Shown: piece after piece, positions 40,354-53,493 of the stretch | How positions within the stretch are numbered: position 1 is the first letter of the stretch | How the letters are laid out: each line of letters starts with the position of its first letter | Assembly: GCF_016801865.2 (NCBI RefSeq) | Contig: NC_068939.1 | Location: 124,350,187 to 124,414,186, forward strand | Source of the DNA: Culex pipiens pallens | Taxonomy: Eukaryota; Arthropoda; Insecta; Diptera; Culicidae | DNA length: 64,000 nt | Direction: 5' to 3' | Position numbers and translations under genes: made by a program | Notes under the pieces: model-generated | Database searches by the model: none | What the model was told of the DNA's origin: nothing | Seen by the model: only the letters and a program-made list of their open reading frames with translations

Positions 40354-42657
40354 AATTTCACACTTCTAGTTGGATTTTCCCACAAGTTTTGATTCAACCA
40401 ACTTGCTGCGGGGGAAGCATGAAAACAGGCACGTGATAAAGTTTATTTTTGAATGAATTTATGGACTCTGCCGCTGCAAATGGTCCCCGTGGGCTTTTGG
40501 AGGGCTCGCATGGGATCAACGAGGGGGGATGTGTTCGATTTTTTTTGTTGCCTCCGTTGACACACTTGATTCGAGACTTTTGAGCGGTTTAAAAAGTGCC
40601 ATGAAAAAGTCGAGTGTATCAATCAGGGAGCGTGCGACGTATTGGTCGGTTGACCTGAATGAAAATAATTGATTTATTGTGTGAAAGAGCAGCGGCGTTG
40701 GTTGAAATTGGAGTTGATTCAGTTCGGAAATCGGGGATTAAAAGTTTTTTTTCAGCCTGAAAAAAAATATAAATTAGAGTTTTTCCAATAGGTTTTTTAA
40801 TCAATTTTTAAACATGTCAAACCATTAACCACACCACTTTTTTCTGCTCCTGAAAGGTGAAATTCTTTTGACATCCCACATGGCAAAGAAAATACCACAG
40901 AATCCAATTTTCCATCCAGAACCCCCACATCCTGAGTAAAGCTCACCACAATCACACATTTATCCAAGTTTTTTTTCCTGACGACACTGAATATCGCGCA
41001 AACCACGTGGAGGAGAGGAGGGGTTGGTTGCTCAACGTAAGAAATAAAGAAAAACTGCAATGAATAAATTATCCTGACAAATGCACAAAAGTTTGGTTTT
41101 GTTAAATAGCGAAAAAAGGGCAAATTGTAAAAATGTTTTCCATTCCACGGCTTTTCAGGCTCAGTTCCGTAACATTCCAAAAATATCGCAAGGATTTTTC
41201 CCCTTCTTCTTCCCTTACATTCATGCAAACTCGAGCCTGTTCTTATTTAGATTACCATTTTTCAACAGCTTTGCCTCAACTCTTGCCTGACTGACTGACT
41301 CGTTGATGCCGACAGACACGCACCCGACTTTACCTGTCCAAATTGAGTTACCCGGCTGAGACGGTACACACGCCGGAACGCTATCCTCGTCCTGGCTGGC
41401 GTTCTTACTTGCAGGTACCTCCAATTAAGTGGCTGCGCATTTGCTGCAAAAGGGCATTCAAAGGTTACGTATTTTTGGTTTAATTTTTATCAACCAAAAG
41501 TGTAAATCTCTAAAATTTCGAAAATTTCTTCGCGATTTTTAATATTGTATTTTTTTGGGGATTTTAAAATAATTCATGAAGGAAATGTAACTATGTAAAA
41601 AAAAAATCTCAAAAGCTATACTTGCATAGCTCTCATTTTTCAACTCGCGATATGTCGGAAACTTTTGGTCCAGGCAAGGTTTAGGCTATTGGTTCAATTT
41701 TCAGCGTTAAAAGTGACACTATTTTTAAAATGTCTGCTCTCTACGAATAAAGAAATGAATTCCCAGAATCGTGATTAATTGTCATGAATTTGAGAACCAT
41801 TCATGGTGCATTTGCACTATAAACGTGAATTTATTCCTTCGTGTTTTTCAATTTCATGAGCACAATTCACGGTTTCGAGAATGGACTTTTTGCCGTGTAT
41901 AATAAAAGTAGTTTACCTAAACTTTGAAAAATATTTGCAACGGCCTTAAAACAAGTTTTTTGGACATCTAAATTTTTTTTGGATTTTTAATTTTTATTAA
42001 GGTACAAATACATTTACAAATTTTATTTAAATTTTTTGTCTCCCCCCCCTTTAAAGTTGGCCTGAAAAATCAGAAGGCAAAAAAAATATTTGTTAAAAAA
42101 AACTTTAAAATTTAAATGCAAATTTAAGTGCAATCAGCAGAAATTAATTTAAAATGCATTCCGCTGCGTTTAAAATTATTTTTTTACATGTTTGGGTTGA
42201 TTTGGTGCATCTTTTGAGTTTTTGAAAATTTTCGATGTTTAGTATCGCATAAAGTTTTTTTTTGTTTTCGTCAAATCTTACTTTTTTTGGAAACTCTTGA
42301 TGGCAAAACAGCTGAACTAGTGTAAAATGCATTTTAAAACACTTTTTGCATTCAAATGTTGGGACTATGGCTTGTTATTTCCATTTTTTTACTCCCTCCC
42401 CCTCCCCCTTCTCGGCTTTGGTCAGAGCCGAGGGACAAAAACTTTCAAAAATGTTTGTATCGACCTAAACATGTTCAGGTTATTTAGAAATAAACAAGCT
42501 CTTCCCGGCAAACTTCGTCCTGCCTTTTTTTTGGTTTCCTGACGTTTCTTGCTTGTTTTCCAGTTCAGCCTCCTGTGATCAAAATTTGATTTTACGCAGC
42601 TTTTTCCATACAATCTGCAGATTCCAGGTTCCAGAGTGGCCAAAGTTGTCACTTTTT
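40354..42657. other. intergenic DNA, no gene seen
   Basis: Several frames of 60-140 codons occur on both strands but lack start context, domains or codon bias. Some foldback-like phrases near 41,930 are too weak to annotate. Confidence 0.4.
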
Positions 42658-42777
42658 GGCGTAAGAACCTTCCTTGAGCTTACACGAACCTAACGCAACA
42701 AAAAGCGCCTCGATCCGACGTTCCGTGTTCAATTGATTCGCGTTCGAACAAAACCGTCGAAATTTTTTATATATATA
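42658..42777 (+). repeat. dispersed retroposon 3'-end-like repeat, copy 1
   Basis: The segment from GTAAGAACCTTCCTTGAGCT to GAACAAAACCGTCGAAATTT followed by TATATATA is repeated at 53,494-53,609 with about 85-90 percent identity by eye. The conserved end and terminal TA-rich tract suggest a LINE or SINE 3' end. Confidence 0.6.
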
Positions 42778-43121
42778 GATATGGTTTTGAAAAAAGTATT
42801 GCTATGACTTTTACAATCCTTCAAACATGAGCCATTTAGAAAATCAATTTTAAAACAAATAATATCTATGAGTTTTCGCATTGTTTTGACATACCCAAGT
42901 CTTTGAAATTTTTTTCATCAAAACTAATTTCTTTAGTTTTTCCATTCATTTCTTTTCTACGGGTTTTGGTATTCTTTTAAACATTCATGTTTAGTTCTAT
43001 AAATAATATAAAGAGATGGTTTTTAAAAACGGTTTTGCATTTTTTTTGCATGAGTAGTTCCATTAAAAATAGCATTTCAATAACATTTTTGATTTTTTTT
43101 TTTATGTTTGCATAAATCAAG

Positions 43122-43259
43122 CAAAACAATGTAAAGGGGCCAATGTGAGTTTGTAAACAATGAGTCTATCCTGCTCACTTCTAATGTAAACATCCACTGA
43201 CGTGAGCAGGATAGACTCTTTGTTTACAAACTCGCATTGGCCCCTTTACATTGTTTTGA
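43122..43259. mobile_element. 138-bp palindromic MITE, GGGGCCAATG type
   Basis: The arms are almost perfect inverted copies: CAAAACAATGTAAAGGGGCC at the left and its complement at the right, with GAGTCTATCCTGCTCAC shared further in. Confidence 0.9.
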
Positions 43260-44539
43260 TTGAAATACTATAAAACAAAAAAGGCAGTTTCTACATTTAT
43301 ATCATGTATAAATTTAGTGAAATCTTCATGTTTTTCTTTGGTGTTTTGTTTTTAATACAAAAAAGACGAGTTGTTCAAATATTTCGATTTTGAGGTTATA
43401 TCCAGCCAAAAATCACAGACCGATTCTTAGCGAAGCTACACCAAAATGTCACATTTTTCAATTTTCAATGTGATTTTTAATATGAAAAAAATCATTTTTA
43501 TTATGATTCAATAATTGCAATGTGCTTTAAATGCGTTTTCTTACCTTAGAAGCGAAGAATAACTACAAATATGGTCTGCAAGCCATTGAACGGGAGAGGA
43601 GTTTTTTCATAAATCTGCTCCTTTCGTTGTCCCGTCACGAAAAGAAATGGCTGGCAAAAACTCAAATTTCAACCATCAGTTCAAGGAGCAAAAGATTCGT
43701 TTTTTAATTTGTGATAATGTGTAGAAGAGCAAAAGTTTTTAAAAATATAACTGGCAAAACTGTAGCGATTTTTGTAGTGTGCCTTTTAAAAGTCCAGTTT
43801 TACGATGTTGTCCCGTCACGCTACATTTTTAGTTCAGGGGAAGCACAGGTACTATATGGTTCATTCTGCATGATATTTCCTTGTAGGAAAATCAATTATC
43901 TTTCCAAATATGTAATAACATTGGGGGTGTTGCCGCACCAACTGTGCGACTTTTACGTTGTTGTTTAGCACCAGCCGATCCCTCAATTGTTTACTAAAAG
44001 TAGAGAGAAGAAGTGTCAAATAACTTTGTTAAGTGGAAGATTAGCCAGCGTGCGTTTAAAATAATCACCAACTTGGTGTCTAAGCCAATTAATAAAGGCG
44101 TTTATCAGGTTGCGGTTAAGATTTAAAGAATATTAATGGAACACTGAAATTGTAAGTCAAGTTAAACATATTGTACTTCTTCAACGACTAATCGCAATAA
44201 AATGCAGCTTTAAAGCTGCTCAATTTTCAGCTGCTATTAAAACGGTGTTTTAATTCTCACCCACCGCAACAGGGGGGTTTCTTCTTTTATTTTGCCACTA
44301 CAGCCAAAACGCTGAAAAAAACTTGGGATTTTTTTTGAAAAGGAGCCGAAGAATCGGTCCACAATGATTTTCTTAAAGCAAAAAAAAAAAAATACAGTTG
44401 ATTACTATGAATACAAAGAGACGAGTTGTTCCTCTTTGTATTCATAGTAATGCATTCTGCTAAAACGCTCAACCAAACCACAAACAGTTAAATACACTAA
44501 ATCGATCTGAAAATCCTTTCTATTACAGATTTTAGGATA
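43260..44539. other. intergenic DNA, no gene seen
   Basis: AT-rich. Contains the inverted copy of the AACACCGTTTTAATAGCAGC repeat at 44,205-44,265 and a 24-bp hairpin around 44,410-44,450 (ATGAATACAAAGAG/CTCTTTGTATTCAT). Confidence 0.45.
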
Positions 44540-44753
44540 CAGAGCGGATTCGCTAATTGGAACGACTGACAGCTGTCAAAAGCTTGAAACCACGTGTTCA
44601 GAAATTGTCGAAAAATGGGGTTGAAACGTCAACATCAGTTTGACAACTGGTTTTGACGGTTGAGTGCTTTTAATTTCGATACGTTCGAATTAGCGAGCGT
44701 TCGAATTAGCGGACATTCGAAGTAGCGAAATTCGAATTAACGAATCCGCTCTG
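44540..44753. mobile_element. 214-bp Tc1/mariner-type MITE with TA duplication
   Basis: Both ends begin CAGAGCGGATTCG inward and are flanked by TA (44,538-44,539 and 44,754-44,755). The right end contains repeated GTTCGAATTAGCG-like motifs. Non-coding. Confidence 0.85.
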
Positions 44754-44755
44754 TA

Positions 44756-45529
44756 TACAGATTCTTCTTTTGGATAGCGAGCAGGGTTGTAATAATATCA
44801 AACTTTCTGTTCTCAGCGACTACAATTATCATGCCCGAAATCTCATCTACCATGATCGACAAATGATAGTTTTTGGACAAAGTTTTATTGAAATAAAGAA
44901 AAATATAAAGATAAATCTGGTTGCGAAAACGTAATACTCTCCCATTGGCCTCAATTAATAGAAATAAATATAATATAACAAACGGTTGATAAATAAGTAA
45001 GAAATTCCATAAAACAATTTGCGTTGTTTATCTGTATTTTCATGGAATAGCCATATCAAAACTCACGTAATTTACGACCACACCTTAGTAAGAAGCCCTG
45101 AGGAGTCTGAGTAAAAGAGCGCACTTGAAGAGCAGGAAAAACTGCAGCCGTGAAAAGACAGTCTTCGGCAGATTTATCAGCAGCCTGGTGGTGAAAATTT
45201 TGTTGATAGCAGGTGAGAGGAAAGGTTGTGATGGTGGTGCAGCATGCAAGGCATCAGCTCTGAGCTCCATTAAGATTGCTTGTGAGATGTCGTCTTATTT
45301 TCAAACCCATCAATCACATCACGAGCACAATTTTAAAAAGAGTGAAAATGGGTCAAAACTGAGTAAAAGAGGTTATGAAGGTATCGTCTGGTCTGTAAAT
45401 ACACGTCTGCTTATAATGGAATGCCTTGCTCGATTAATTGAGTGAGAGTAAAATATGCAAAATTAATGACTTTTGAGGTGACCACAGACAATGTTCTTTG
45501 TCATCCTCTTAATGAATTCGAATGCTTTG
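44756..45529. other. intergenic DNA, no gene seen
   Basis: The open frame at 45,125-45,445 (106 codons) has no recognisable domain and no supporting splice context. Confidence 0.4.
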
Positions 45530-45531
45530 TA

Positions 45532-46889
45532 GGGTATTTTAACCATTAGTGGACCCCCTAGTAGAGCCGAAGCACATTTTTCACAAATTTTCAATATTTT
45601 AAGCACTTTTTCATAACCCTTTGTACAAAACAATGAAAACTGAAGTCTTTTGAACAATTTTGACTATTTGTTTCATCAGTTATTTGTTTTTGAGCAGAAA
45701 AATAGCCAATTGAAAAAAAAGTTTTTTTTGCCTGTTGTGGACCCCCTTTTCCTATAGTGGACCCGGGTCCATAATCCGATTGTGGACCCGGGTCCACTAT
45801 AGGCAAACTGTTATTTTTATACCAAATTTAACCGATATTTGATGTTTTGATGCATGGTGTAGGTCTAATGATAGGTATAATGAATAAAAGGTGGATTTTG
45901 CTCACTTTTCATCATAAACAAATATTTTTTGTTAACAAATTTGGCTTTAAACAACAAAAAACCAAACAGACATTTAAACACATTTATTTCCGAAAAAGAT
46001 CAGAAAAAACGTCTCGAAAACCACTGTAAACATAAAAATAATTTTAAAAAAGTAATCTTGATGCAAATTTTTCCATATTAATTACATAAATGGTTGACCG
46101 AAACTAAACAATAGAATTGTTTACAGTTGCTGATAAAACCACGCATGTTTTTTGGAAAAAAATGTTTTGTTATGATTTATTATTATAAAATATCATTTCA
46201 AACTGTAATTATGGTGCTTCAGTTAAGTACAATTAACTATAGTTTTGATAAATTATAAATTCTTACGGCTTCAGCATTATTGGTACTTTTAACATGAAAA
46301 CAGCTATATTTATACTAATAATTGAAAAAAATATGCGTTTTTTTTTTTTTTTTTTTTTTTTATGCGTTTAGGTTGATAACAACAAGCATTTATTGTATGT
46401 TTTAGAGAAACTTTTGCTTGAATACACAGTTTTCATCATTTTTGAAGGTTTAATTAACAGGGGTCCACTTTTGGAAAAGTTTGGATTTTGGTTGTCCTAT
46501 ATTGGACCCCCATAATTTTTGCTAGAAAATTGCATTTCTTCGCTTTATTTTAGTAAATATCCTTAAACTTACATTACTTCGACTTGCTGAAGTTAAATAA
46601 TCAGTCAAAAAATGATTGGATGGTTAATTCAATCATAAAATATAAATGCAGTTTTGTTGTGAATATGCTAGTGGCCATGGCTGATTTCAGATGTCGAACT
46701 CAAAACACTTATTTTGGTGAAAAGGACAATTCAATGTCAGTCAACATTGTTCTAAATGATGCTGAACATGCCAAATAAAAGATTTGTAGACAACAACGCG
46801 CTTGAAATTGTGATTTTATTGAATTTTCCATTAAAAACCCTTCAGAGGGTCCACTATAGGAAAGGGGTCCACTAATGGATAACGTACCC
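45532..46889. mobile_element. 1.36-kb TIR element with TA duplication and GTGGACCC motifs
   Basis: Terminal inverted repeats contain GGGTA and CCATTAGTGGACCCC and are flanked by TA at 45,530-45,531 and 46,890-46,891. GTGGACCC/GGGTCCAC motifs recur at least eight times inside, including the palindromic GGACCCGGGTCC near 45,765-45,800. No long transposase frame is present; a poly(T) tract lies at about 46,340. Confidence 0.8.
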
Positions 46890-46891
46890 TA

Positions 46892-47755
46892 CTCTTGTTT
46901 AAAAAATCATGTACTCAATCTTGAAAAAAATATAGAATAGTCAAATTTAAGAAAAAAATCCTAACCAAAATTTCTCAAAATAGAGCTTGAATGATTTAAC
47001 TTTCCAGAAACCATTGCTCAACCACACAATAAAGTTAAGGTACCCGTTGTCGTCACCGGAGAGGTTCATCTTTGTTGTGAAGCTCTTGCACCCATCCCCC
47101 TCAAATATATTGCATTGTTTGCAGTTTAACGCAATTAGATGTCGTTCGGTCTGCAAACTTTTCTCATTGTGTGTGCTGCCACAAGTTCTGCAAACACAAA
47201 AGTGCTGCACAACAGCCATAAGCCATAACCAGAAGTGCCAGTCGCAAATTGCAAACGATGATATTAAATTATGCGCACCGGGGAGGGGTTTCTTTTTGAT
47301 TTAAATTGTTTAAAAAAAATTAAACTTCTCATTCATAACAAACTCGAATCTCATTTCGTATTTATAGCATGAGGAGGCTTTTTATTAGCCGAGGGAAACA
47401 TCAAAACTAGATTTGTCGTCCCACACCAGCCGGGTGACAGGAAAGTAGTAAAAAGGCAAAACCTTCAGAGTTCGAATCGAGTTCCTTATCCATTCAGTTA
47501 TCAATGCCACATTAACGATTCTAGTTATAGGGTATCCGTGGAATGGTTTTAGTACCTCGTAAAATGATGAATATGAACTGTGATAGATTTTCGTTGGCAA
47601 ATTGCCATATTTGTTATCAATGTGGAGATTTTACAACCTCAGACAATTGTTCGAACCGATTGTAAAAAATGATGCTTTGAATACATTTTCGATTCGAACC
47701 AATGAAAATGTATAAAATGCTCAAATTCATCAATTATAAAGCTGTAGTTTATGAG
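46892..47755. other. intergenic DNA, no gene seen
   Basis: Short overlapping frames on both strands at 46,950-47,300; none shows a family signature. Confidence 0.4.
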
Positions 47756-47757
47756 TA

Positions 47758-49271
47758 CACACAAAGAAAAAATACTGTAAATTTAAAAAGATCGTTCGCT
47801 GGATTAAAAGTTCGCGTTGGTGAATATTCGTAGAAAGTTCAAACTTTTTAATTTAAAAGTTGCAAAGTTTTTGATACTACCATGCACTTCTGGAACAAAA
47901 TCATTGTATCGGTAAAAGTTTTTTACTTTTATTATAAGAAGAAACTTTTTATGGCAACAATAAATAACATTTAACATTACAGTGATGATTTTCGAAAAAT
48001 GTGATGGATTTTATTTCTATTTTTATTTTAATATTAAAACTGCTGCTTATGCTGCTTAACATCGCGGCCTACATTTTGGAGCGCGACAGCGATGTAGAGA
48101 ACAGGGTGGTCTCGTTGCCGGCCATCATCAGGACAGGCTTGGAGGAGTTGGCCATTGGGTGTTAATTCGAGAAGGTAAGTCGACGTTTTCCGACTGGGAA
48201 GTGAAGCGCCTGAACCGATAGTTCCCGATCACATCGTCCTCCTTCGGAATGGCACAGATGTTGCCAGTTCATCCGGCCGAAGCTGCGCCATCGCGAGTTG
48301 AGAGTTTGCGGGCGGGAGTTGCTGAAAGTGTTTGAAAGTAAATTAAATTGGCTAGACACTGAACACATTCTCAATACTCACCGGTGACTTCTTCGGTATT
48401 CCAGGTAGATTTTCTTTATCAGGTTCGTCGGATATCGCTCCAACCTCTGGAAGTAATCCGAGTACGACAGCTTCAGGACCTGCGGCTTTCGTACAGACGG
48501 TTCTTCCAGAACTGGTGCAAACTTGTCAAACATGTCCCGCACCGAGAAATGGAAAGCAGACCCTCAGGACATCCCACACTGTCCCGTCATCACATCCGGC
48601 ACAAAATGCTGCTGATGGTCGTAAACCGCCGGCACCGAGTGCAACATCCGCGCTGACAACCTCCGATCGCTTCTCGTCGTTTCCCTCTTCCGTCGGATCC
48701 TTCTCCTCACCGTTAAAATTAACTTTATCGAATACAACCGGTGCAAATTCACATCCGCATAAACGGCGTCCTACAAAAACAAACAAAATCAAACACAAAC
48801 GCCACCAAACACCCAAGCTTCCTTCTTACCCATTTCGGTCGTGAAACAGCTGCAGATCCGGCAGGAAGCTGGCCTCATCCTTTTGAAAACCAACTTTCCC
48901 CTAATCCAGTAACCTTGTTCCGCACCATCCTCCTTCGAAGGTATCCGCGTCCAAGTCCTGGCTGCGGACGCGTTCTGTTTTGATTGACGTCGTGGACCAC
49001 ACCTCACTAACCACCGGAATCACCTAAACGTTTGTTTACATTTTGGACTTAGACGAACACGGTTTCACGAGAACGACAAAATGAAAGAAATTATACAGTC
49101 GAATTAAAAGTTAAAACTTTTAAATAAGTTAGCAATGAGATTTTCAAAAACTGTAGCATTAAAAGTTTTCATTTTCAAAACAAGAAAAAAACTTTTAATG
49201 TAGCAAATTTTAAGCACTTATTAATTTAAAAGTAAGTTACTTTTGTCATTACCATAATATTTTTTTGTGTG
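47758..49271. mobile_element. 1.5-kb TIR element carrying GC-rich gene-like cargo
   Basis: Termini CACACAAAGAAAAAATA and complement of CACACAAAAAAATA are flanked by TA (47,756-47,757 and 49,272-49,273). Each subterminal region has about five TTAAAAGTT/AACTTTTAA motifs. In contrast, the centre (48,055-49,030) is GC-rich and has exon-like blocks with splice signals on the minus strand. This resembles a Pack-type transposon that captured host gene pieces. Confidence 0.65.
48090..49030 (-). pseudogene. captured multi-exon gene fragment, unidentified
   Basis: On the minus strand, a segment with ASFLPDLQLFHDRN is followed by a GTAAGA donor (about 48,829). An acceptor TTTTTGTAG precedes sequence readable as DAVYADVNLHRLYSI. 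After at least one frame disruption, MFDKFAPVLEE and SYSDYFQRLERYPTNLIKK follow up to a GTGAGT donor near 48,380. Another acceptor ACACTTTCAG near 48,322 begins a third block. Frames do not connect cleanly, so it is a pseudogene or mosaic. I do not recognise the parent gene. Confidence 0.45.
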
Positions 49272-49273
49272 TA

Positions 49274-51230
49274 GGACTTTTTAGAAAAGAATGAGTACAC
49301 GAAAAAAACATTTCTCATTGTTTATTAAACGCATTTTTTTATTTTCATTTTTATATGTTTCATAGGAAACAAAAAAAACATCATTTATAGGAAACTAAAA
49401 AAAAAACACGCACAGTCATAGTGCATGATCAGAAAATCCCTTCGCAATATACAGAATTTCATACATATCCATATTAATTTTCAGAATTGTGTGGAAAAAC
49501 TAATGATGAAAATGACTTCTTTTGACATAGGGAATGCATAGCAAAAATTCCATCCAAATGAAACAATACAAAGAATAGTCGTTTTGCGTGTTTCATACTT
49601 CATTTATTATTTATTATTAAATAACGATGTTTAAATAAATCTTCTTTAAAGAAAAACATTCTCGTTTCTATTCGACGTGCAGCCCAAGTCTCCAATCCTT
49701 CAATCCCAATCCAATTAAATCTCTCCGGTTTAGCTCATAACCGGACTCTGCTCAAAAGCTAGTACCGATTTAATTTTCATTCTCTTTCTCTGCTTAACTT
49801 TCCGAAACTCTCTAAAGCCTAGAGATCTCGTTAGCAGAAGGGTTCTACCACTTTTTTTTTATTCTGTTTGCCACCCCTCTCCCCGTCTCCAAAAGCTCCC
49901 AGCATCATCCTCAACTCGAACACAACAACCACATTATGCTCTGGCTGGTTGCTTTTCTATATGTAAATGCAATCCGATTAACACCACGTGGCAGACCCCA
50001 CATCATCCTTCCCCCACATCGATCGCACCATTACGAAAACGAGCTTTCGATTTTCCCTCCGGTTTTATGCTTCGATACTCCTCTGATGGGTGGTGGTGGT
50101 GGTCCAGCCAGTGGTGGTGGTGGTCTGTGGTTTGTTCTTTGTGTGTCCACAATTGGTTTGGCCAATGGATTGAAGGGTTCTGAAGAAGGAGGAGGGGGAG
50201 AGCTTTCGAATGCATATCAGTGACATGGCACTGCCGGATTGGATGATGCTGCCATAGCTAACCCAAACGCTGCCTAGAACGAAGCTATCATTTCACAACT
50301 TTGCTGCGAGTGTTTGCTAATGCATAACAATTGCGCTGGTGTTCATTTTCACAATGATGCAAATGAAAATGGATATTGATGGATGTGGGAGCGTGGCCGC
50401 TCAAGTTGAGGAGCGGAATCAATTATTATTTATTTTTATCATACCTTTTGTGAATAATTTTTTATTCCGTGCAGAGAAAATTATTTTGAAAAATTGCATG
50501 CAAACAAAACGGAATTTCATGACTCTTTGTTTGAATTGATTAGGACACAATCCGGCACTGCAACGTCACGAAACCATCTACAAATTACCCCCATGGCATG
50601 TTCTATCAAAAATTTGCAATTTTGGTGATAAAAATGGATACAATGCGCAAGCAAGACCCTTAAACAAAAATTGTCCACTTCATTGCCAGAGAACCCCTGC
50701 AAAACCTTATTTCCCTACTCTCAAATATTAAAACTTAAGGCAGTGCCAACCGGCCTTCTGAAACCTTACAACTTTTTTGGTTTGTCCATTAGTAGTACTA
50801 GCCTTATCACTTAAGGTCGTAGATGGTGTCTTTCACTTTTGGGGCAATGAATGTAGATTATGGTTCTGAATTCAGGGTCCAGAAATAGTAAATGATTTTT
50901 TTTTTCACTATATGTTAAATACTTCTACAAACATCACAAAGAAAACCATTTTTTGATTGAAACATTCTGAATCAAGATTTGAATGTTTTTCTAAAACAAA
51001 CATGACCACCAAATGACCGATCGGGAATGATACCTTTCAGAGCCTTAAGCTGCCGTTTTCGCTGCCTTTATATCCGAAGAAAACATGATTTTTAGGAGGT
51101 GTATAATTACCATATTACCCCAAACTTTCCTAAATGTAGTCAGAGTCAGAAATTAGGTGGAAACTTTTCTTTTTGGGAGTTGTGATGGCAGTTGCACAGC
51201 TAAAAAAGTAGTAATCCATCTGCGTGTAAA
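49274..51230. other. intergenic DNA, no gene seen
   Basis: Includes GGT/GGA-rich runs at 50,085-50,200 that create glycine- or histidine-rich frames with no conserved features. Confidence 0.45.
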
Positions 51231-51234
51231 AGAC

Positions 51235-51565
51235 CTGGGTGTAAAATAAATATTGCATTATTTTATGCAATTTTATGTGATTTTACACCCTGAAATATGT
51301 AGCCCATCAGTATGGGAAACCTACTCGACCGAAATGTCAAGCTCATATATGCGTTTATCCCTACAGCTTTTCATCGGTCTGCTGGACGAGTGGGCTAAGG
51401 CGCCAGTCCTTACTGTTGGTGATGGGTTTGAATCTCATCGGATGCAGCTTTTTTTGTGTTTACAAAAATTGTACATGCAGTGTGTAATATTAAGTGTTTA
51501 TTTTGACGAAGGTGATGTGCATGCTTTTGCATGCGATTTTACCATCGGGTTTTTTGCTGTGTGGA
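51235..51565. mobile_element. partial element sharing an arm with the 32,047 palindrome
   Basis: 51,510-51,565 reads AAGGTGATGTGCATGCTTTT then GCATGCGATTTTACCATCGG and TTTTTTGCTGTGTG, the complement of the 32,047 arm end. The opposite end (GTAAAATAAATATTGCATTA near 51,243) is diverged. 51,380-51,450 holds a tRNA-like GGGCTAAGGCGCCAG / GGTTTGAATCTC pair. Confidence 0.5.
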
Positions 51566-51636
51566 GACACAAAATCTCAGAGTTCGAGTCTTTATAAAAT
51601 AATTGTGTGTATGGATTCCAATCATTTTTCAAAAAT

Positions 51637-52295
51637 ATCTAATCTAATCTAATCTAATCAGACCCTAGCGCAGCCAATCTTTCGAAGGGATCCTGGAGAG
51701 TGCCTTAGGTTAGATGACGCCTAGCACTCTTCTTGTCATTTATTAACATTTGTAGTGCGCCATTGCATTAGAATGCATTGAAACATCACAAGCGTTAAAC
51801 CGGCCAGGCCTACTGCGTAAAGCCGTATCGCAGAGATGACTCGTAATTGGGTTGAGTTTGAGCACAACAACACAATTCTGAATCGACAGGGGAGGAAGAA
51901 GCGTGGGGACACACCACCATACGCTCCGAGATTTTGGTTGTATTCGTTGGGAGCACCATGCTAAGAAGGTTTGGTACTCCGGGACCCTCTGGGATGGGAC
52001 ATTGTATTTCCACGAATGCCCTGGACTCTATTTGCCGTGGTTATAGCGCCACAACTCGCTCTCTGTAACAGTATTCCTAATTCCAGTCCAAGCCTACCAA
52101 GTCGTCATGGCCTAGTGGTTAGCATTTTTGCTTACCAATCCAAAAGACGGAGGATCGAACCCCGCCTCGAGTGACTTTGATTTTTCGTTCATATTCATCA
52201 TTTCAAATTTATGTGTTCACAACTTTCTCGTTGGGAGCAGATGGGAATTGAACCCAGAACCATTCGCTTACAAAGCGAACACCGTAACCAGTCAG
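51637..52295 (-). mobile_element. tRNA-headed retroposon with (TTAGA)n tail and a second, opposed tRNA-like region
   Basis: On the minus strand a tRNA-like head at about 52,295-52,225 (GGTTCTGGGTTCAATTCCCA, B-box GGTTCAATTCC) is followed by a body ending in four to five TTAGA units at 51,637. The body matches 7,172-7,440. Between them, 52,105-52,172 contains a tRNA-like block in the opposite orientation, with the A-box TGGCCTAGTGG and B-box-like GGATCGAACCCC on the plus strand. It may be one composite element or a SINE inserted beside another. Confidence 0.6.
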
Positions 52296-53493
52296 CAGTG
52301 TTGCGATTTTGAGCGCTCATCCGCTCATGAGCGAGCATTTTTCGCTCATTCGTGAGGAGGAGCGCGACGCGAGCTAGCTCACGTTTGCTCGTGCTCGTGT
52401 TTGCTCATTTATTTTATGAGCGAAAATGCTCATTGCTCGCGCTCGCGCTCATTTTTGCTCATTGAGCAAAATGAGTGGTATTTTTTTACCTGTAACGGGT
52501 AAACGATAAAAACTTTTTTTTTCAGCAGAGCTTCGAGGTTGCTTTTTTTTAAATGGAGGCTTGAATAGGCTAATCTTAATAATATTGGATGAAGTTATTT
52601 GTCATATTTTCTGTTTTGAAACTTGTTTTGGAGTCAGAGTTAAGGGGTTAAGGTGTTACATTAAGATCTGTACACAGTAAAAAACCATAGAAATATTACA
52701 TCTGGGAAGTACGTCTTTTATGTTAGAAAAATGCGTAATTTTACTTACATCAATTATCTTATTTATATGCTGGAGTCGATCTAAATAAATAAATGAGAAA
52801 TGAGCGTGCTCACAAGTAAAAACATGTTTTAATATAAAAAAAATCGATTACCATCCTATTTACAGCTTATTTAAGACCTAAAAATTCCGTTCCTTGACAG
52901 TTTACTCTAAATTTGAAAGTGAAATAAGCTAAAAAGAGTGTCTGGGATTCTTAGCAAATTAAGACACCTTAATTGCGAGTCAGCCATTTTTCAATAATGA
53001 TAAATTATCAAACTCTGAAAAAAATATAGGCTGACAACATTAAAGTTTCATTGTTAATTTGATTTTGGTTAACCGCGGTAAATTTTCTTGAAATATTTCG
53101 AATTAACAAAAATCCACCAAAGCATTTACCATTACCACATTGATCACACAAAAACTGTGGTAGAAAAGTATCCACCGCGATTAATGTTTGATAGTTCGAC
53201 GCCAACGAATGATTTCATGAAAATTTACCGCGGTCAACCAAAATTAAATTACCAATGTAACTTTGATGAGTTCATGTCCTTTTTTCGCGATGAAATTATC
53301 TTTAAAAGTGGCAATCCAATTGGCCTGTGCCAGATTCATCAACAATACTAAAAATCTACCTGATTTGCTGATGAGCGCTCATTGAGCGCGAGCGCATGCG
53401 ATGAGCATGAGCGAGCACGAGCTACCTGTTAAGTCCTCATGCTCATGAATGAGCGAGCACGGCTTCTGGCTCGCTCGCTCATTCGCAACCCTG
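52296..53493. mobile_element. hAT-like non-autonomous element with TGAGC-rich ends
   Basis: Termini CAGTGTTGCGA and complement of CAGGGTTGCGA. Both subterminal 130-180-bp regions contain dozens of GAGC/GCTC and TGAGCG motifs in both orientations, like hAT transposase-binding repeats. No 8-bp target duplication was found. The 88-codon frame at 53,088-53,351 is not recognised. Confidence 0.6.

Noticed and set aside
45532..46889. Possible LTR retrotransposon because of repeated GTGGACCC motifs
   Set aside because: Ends are inverted, not direct, repeats with a TA target, so it is a TIR DNA element.
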